From the NCBI GenBank assembly GCA_946479535.1, contig CAMLGP010000124.1:1-7390 (forward strand): DNA of 7,390 nucleotides, given 5' to 3'. Under the pieces are notes generated by a model that had not been told where the DNA came from, searched no databases, and saw nothing but the letters and a program-made list of their open reading frames with translations. Both the position numbers and the translations under genes were made by a program. This document shows positions 5,701 through 7,390 of the stretch, in pieces (the stretch's first letter is position 1; each line of letters begins with the position of its first letter). This stretch comes from an uncultured Bacteroidota bacterium (GTDB lineage Bacteria; Bacteroidota; Bacteroidia; Chitinophagales; Chitinophagaceae).

Positions 5701-5847
5701 ATGCTTTACCTAATTGCAGTTATTCTTTTGATTGGTTGGTTGCTGGGATTTTTTGTATTCTCTGCAGGTGGCCTGATTCATATCCTGCTTGTTATTGCCA
5801 TTATAGCAATTATCTTGCGTCTTATCAGAGGCAGCAGTCCCGTCTGA
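5701..5847 (+). CDS. lmo0937-type two-helix membrane miniprotein, 48 aa
   Basis: A short gene (48 residues plus TGA) that is easily missed. It begins MLYLIAVILLIGWLLGFFVF and continues SAGGLIHILLVIAIIAIILR, giving two hydrophobic helices (about 2-20 and 24-41) joined by a small Ser-Ala-Gly-Gly turn, with a basic polar tail RLIRGSSPV. This pattern (MLY..AVILLI.WLLG, then G.IHILLVIAI) is characteristic of the lmo0937 family membrane proteins found in many Bacteroidota and other phyla. Members are often linked to stress conditions, but no molecular function is established. The next gene begins 9 bp after its stop, suggesting co-transcription. No Shine-Dalgarno sequence is visible, as usual in this phylum; the leader is AT-rich. 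Confidence 0.85.
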   Translation: MLYLIAVILLIGWLLGFFVFSAGGLIHILLVIAIIAIILRLIRGSSPV

Positions 5848-5856
5848 TGGCCGAAT

Positions 5857-6624
5857 ATGAATAACATAAAAGAATTTTTAGATAAAAAGGTTGATGAATA
5901 TAATCAACCTTTTTTTATTGTAGACGACCCTGTTTCAGTTCCACATTCATTTACCAAGAAACAGGATATAGAGATTGCGGGATTCTTTGCTGCCATGTTC
6001 GCCTGGGGCAACCGTACCACCATCATTCAAAAGTCAGGAGAACTATTATCCCTGATGGACAATTCACCGCATGAATTTATTACCTCAGCTCCCGAGGAAT
6101 CTCTGAAGAAATTGATGCAATTCAAACACAGAACATTTACCCCCACCGATCTGCTTTATTTCATTGAATTCCTCAAACACCATTATCAGCAAAATGATTC
6201 CCTGGAATCTGCTTTTTTCAAAGGGATGAACCCTGCTGACCCGGATATAGAAAATGCTTTACGTTATTTCCATTCTTATTTCTTCTCATTGGAAGATGCT
6301 CCACTCCGTACCCGCAAACATATAGCCACCCCCGCAAAGAAATCAACCTGTAAGCGTTTGAATATGTTTTTACGCTGGATGGTACGCCGGGATCATGCAG
6401 GAGTGGATTTTGGTATTTGGCAGAATATATCTCCATCCCAACTCATCTGTCCTATTGATCTGCATGTGGCCAGAGTGGCCAAAAGGTTTAATTTGCTGCA
6501 GCGAAAGCAGATTGACTGGCAGGCTGCACTTGAATTGACAACATTTCTCAGAACATTAGATAAAAATGATCCTGCCAAATATGATTTTGCATTATTTGGT
6601 TTGGGTGTAATGGAAAAATATTGA
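5857..6624 (+). CDS. TIGR02757 (DUF2400) family protein, HhH-GPD-like
   Basis: A 255-residue cytoplasmic protein, full length for the family. Recognisable segments are DIEIAGFFAAMFAWGNR (37-53), an all-helical middle, KRLNMFLRWMVRRDHAGVDF (166-185), GIWQNISPSQL (186-196), then PIDLHVARVAKRFNLL (199-214) and DPAKYDFALFGLGVMEK (238-254). The PIDLHVARV element resembles the segment of helix-hairpin-helix DNA glycosylases that contains the catalytic aspartate (endonuclease III VDTHIFRV), with Asp201 in that place, and the YDFALFGLG end resembles the following helix. No four-cysteine iron-sulfur motif is present. TIGR02757 proteins are uncharacterised as far as I know; a nucleic-acid role is inferred from this resemblance only. 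An overlapping ATG at 5846 meets a stop after five codons, so 5857 is the start. The stop is one base from the next ATG. Confidence 0.87.
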   Translation: MNNIKEFLDKKVDEYNQPFFIVDDPVSVPHSFTKKQDIEIAGFFAAMFAWGNRTTIIQKSGELLSLMDNSPHEFITSAPEESLKKLMQFKHRTFTPTDLLYFIEFLKHHYQQNDSLESAFFKGMNPADPDIENALRYFHSYFFSLEDAPLRTRKHIATPAKKSTCKRLNMFLRWMVRRDHAGVDFGIWQNISPSQLICPIDLHVARVAKRFNLLQRKQIDWQAALELTTFLRTLDKNDPAKYDFALFGLGVMEKY

Positions 6625-6625
6625 A

Positions 6626-6949
6626 ATGACAGAATCAACCCTTGTTTCCGGCATCAATGAATCCCTCCAACTAAGCATATCCTCTCAAACCGGAAAGGAA
6701 GATTTACATCGTATACTTACCGATCATATCAACACACTTCTCAATTCAGGAATGGAAAAGCTGATCAGCCTCCTTTACAGGCTGGATATAAATGAAAGCA
6801 AAATCAGAGAGAGCCTTTCTGATAATGTTGGACAGGATGCAGCGCCTCTGATTGCAAATCTTATTATTGAAAGGCAGGAGGAAAAAATAAAATCCCGCCA
6901 GCAATTCACGCGGCGGGATCAATCTATTGATGAAGAAGAGGCCTGGTAG
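6626..6949 (+). CDS. conserved hypothetical protein, 107 aa
   Basis: A soluble 107-residue protein beginning one base after the TIGR02757 stop, so translational coupling is likely. Visible features are helix-rich segments GKEDLHRILTDHINTLLNSG (23-42) and MEKLISLLYRLDINESKIRE (43-62), then DAAPLIANLIIERQEEKIKS (70-89), and a charged tail RRDQSIDEEEAW. I recognise the pattern LLYR(I/L)D..E.K(I/V)R....., D.A..IA.LIIERQ..KI.SR as recurring in short Bacteroidota proteins of unknown function. No signal peptide, membrane helix or catalytic motif is seen. The stretch encoding KIKSRQQFTRRDQ contains a hairpin that on the opposite strand is a terminator, so codon choice there is constrained by two functions. 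Its operon with the TIGR02757 and lmo0937-type genes is an inference from spacing. Confidence 0.78.
   Translation: MTESTLVSGINESLQLSISSQTGKEDLHRILTDHINTLLNSGMEKLISLLYRLDINESKIRESLSDNVGQDAAPLIANLIIERQEEKIKSRQQFTRRDQSIDEEEAW
6881..6919 (-). terminator. rho-independent terminator inside the opposing 107-aa gene
   Basis: On the minus strand ATCCCGCC (6919-6912) pairs perfectly with GGCGGGAT (6899-6892), an 8-bp GC-rich stem (extendable by two pairs past a bulge), followed immediately by a T-run, TTTATTTTTTC (6891-6881). This is a textbook intrinsic terminator for the hydroxylase gene, whose stop is at 6951-6953, about 32 bases upstream. It lies wholly within the coding sequence of the convergent plus-strand gene, where the A-run encodes the EEKIK segment. 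Confidence 0.82.
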
Positions 6950-6960
6950 CCTACTTTTTC
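6939..6960 (+). terminator. possible weak terminator at the end of the 107-aa gene
   Basis: AGGC (6939-6942) and GCCT (6949-6952) can form a 4-bp stem around the stop codon, followed by ACTTTTTC. The T-run comes from lysine codons of the opposing gene's C-terminus. The stem is short, so the call is weak. Confidence 0.28.
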
Positions 6961-7390
6961 TTTCGCTCAAACATCAACTCTTTTACTTTCTCTTTATCCT
7001 CTTTCTCTTTTTTAAGATCAAACATGGTCCCGAATACATGGTCCCAGATGGTGGAGCTAACTCCATAACCATTATGTTCATTTTTATAATGATGCAGGTG
7101 ATGGTTTCTCCATAACCCTTTCATCCATTTAAAGGGCGGGTTCCAGGCATGGATGGCATAATGCATGGTACCATACATCAGGTAACCAAGAATAAAACCC
7201 GGAAAGAACATAAAGGTATTCTGGCGCATTACCAGGTACAATAATCCAAAAATGGCAGATGCAATGATAATACTGGGAACAGGAGGCATAAAGAGCCGCT
7301 GCTTATCGCGAGGGTAGTGATGGTGATTTCCATGAAGTGTATAGGAAAACTTCATGATCCTGGGATTATCGCTTACCCAATGGAAAATGA
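6951..7390 (-). CDS. fatty acid hydroxylase / sterol desaturase superfamily protein, partial
   Basis: The C-terminal part of a membrane di-iron enzyme, open to the right edge (about 146 codons visible). The frame continues upstream past the Met at 7355 with FHWVSDNPRI, and family members have this FHW segment, so that Met is internal. Histidine clusters that bind the metals are LHGNHHHYP, MHYAIHAW and RNHHLHHY. Between the first two lie two hydrophobic segments (PSIIIASAIFGLLYLVM and FMFFPGFILGYLMYG); GYGVSSTIWDHVFGTMFD follows the last. LHGNHHHYPRDKQRLFMPP and the GVSS..WD..FGT ending are typical of the fatty acid 2-hydroxylase branch. Such enzymes hydroxylate acyl chains of membrane lipids; a role in sphingolipid or other lipid 2-hydroxylation is inferred. 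The tail is very basic and acidic (KKEKEDKEKVKE...ERKKK). It converges on the 107-aa gene with one base between stops. Confidence 0.9.
   Translation of the reverse strand, partial: IFHWVSDNPRIMKFSYTLHGNHHHYPRDKQRLFMPPVPSIIIASAIFGLLYLVMRQNTFMFFPGFILGYLMYGTMHYAIHAWNPPFKWMKGLWRNHHLHHYKNEHNGYGVSSTIWDHVFGTMFDLKKEKEDKEKVKELMFERKKK

Noticed and set aside
6951..7355. Met at 7355 as start of the hydroxylase
   Set aside because: The frame stays open to the window edge with family-typical residues (FHW...), and the remaining protein would lack the N-terminal membrane segments.
1..7390. Mobile element, CRISPR, tRNA or phage-defence content
   Set aside because: No transposase or integrase motifs, terminal repeats, regularly spaced repeats, tRNA-like folds or known defence domains were seen on either strand.

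Overview
The window looks like a chromosomal segment of a Bacteroidota bacterium, most likely of the Chitinophagaceae or a close relative. The evidence is the protein families present (tandem DUF2911 proteins, a TIGR02757/DUF2400 protein, a PepSY-like secreted protein, an lmo0937-type miniprotein, a fatty-acid-hydroxylase-type protein), start codons without recognisable Shine-Dalgarno sequences, and at least one clean Bacteroidota -7 promoter element (TATCTTTG at 4376-4383). No rRNA, tRNA, CRISPR array, insertion sequence or phage gene was seen. The assignment rests on recognition only; no database search was possible.

Layout: (1) 1-942, plus strand: the 3' end of one DUF2911 gene followed 9 bp later by a complete DUF2911 lipoprotein gene, clearly paralogous. 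(2) 957-1226, minus strand: an 89-residue helix-turn-helix-like protein converging on the DUF2911 pair. (3) 1227-1437: a divergent intergenic region with a 32-bp near-palindrome almost exactly at its centre. (4) 1438-3557, plus strand: an 82-residue protein of unknown function and a full-length class-II glutamine-dependent asparagine synthetase (asnB). (5) 3571-4098, minus strand: a small exported PepSY-like protein with its own promoter and a strong intrinsic terminator. (6) 4099-4410: a divergent promoter region. (7) 4411-5550, plus strand: a PLP enzyme of the cystathionine gamma-synthase/gamma-lyase family. (8) 5701-6949, plus strand: a tight run of a 48-residue two-helix membrane protein, a TIGR02757 protein (HhH-GPD glycosylase-like motif) and a 107-residue conserved-looking hypothetical protein. 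(9) 6951-7390, minus strand: the C-terminal part of a membrane fatty acid hydroxylase, running off the window.

How the genes work together: asparagine synthetase and the cystathionine enzyme are both amino-acid metabolism, but separate promoters and an intervening minus-strand gene argue against a common operon. The most suggestive arrangement is the divergent HTH gene / central palindrome / 82-aa gene-asnB unit, which looks like a small locally regulated module. The fatty acid hydroxylase gene seems to use a terminator that lies inside the coding sequence of the converging 107-aa gene.

I see no convincing novel multi-gene system. Most of the window is ordinary core or housekeeping content; the points worth a second look are regulatory architecture and the two unassigned small proteins.
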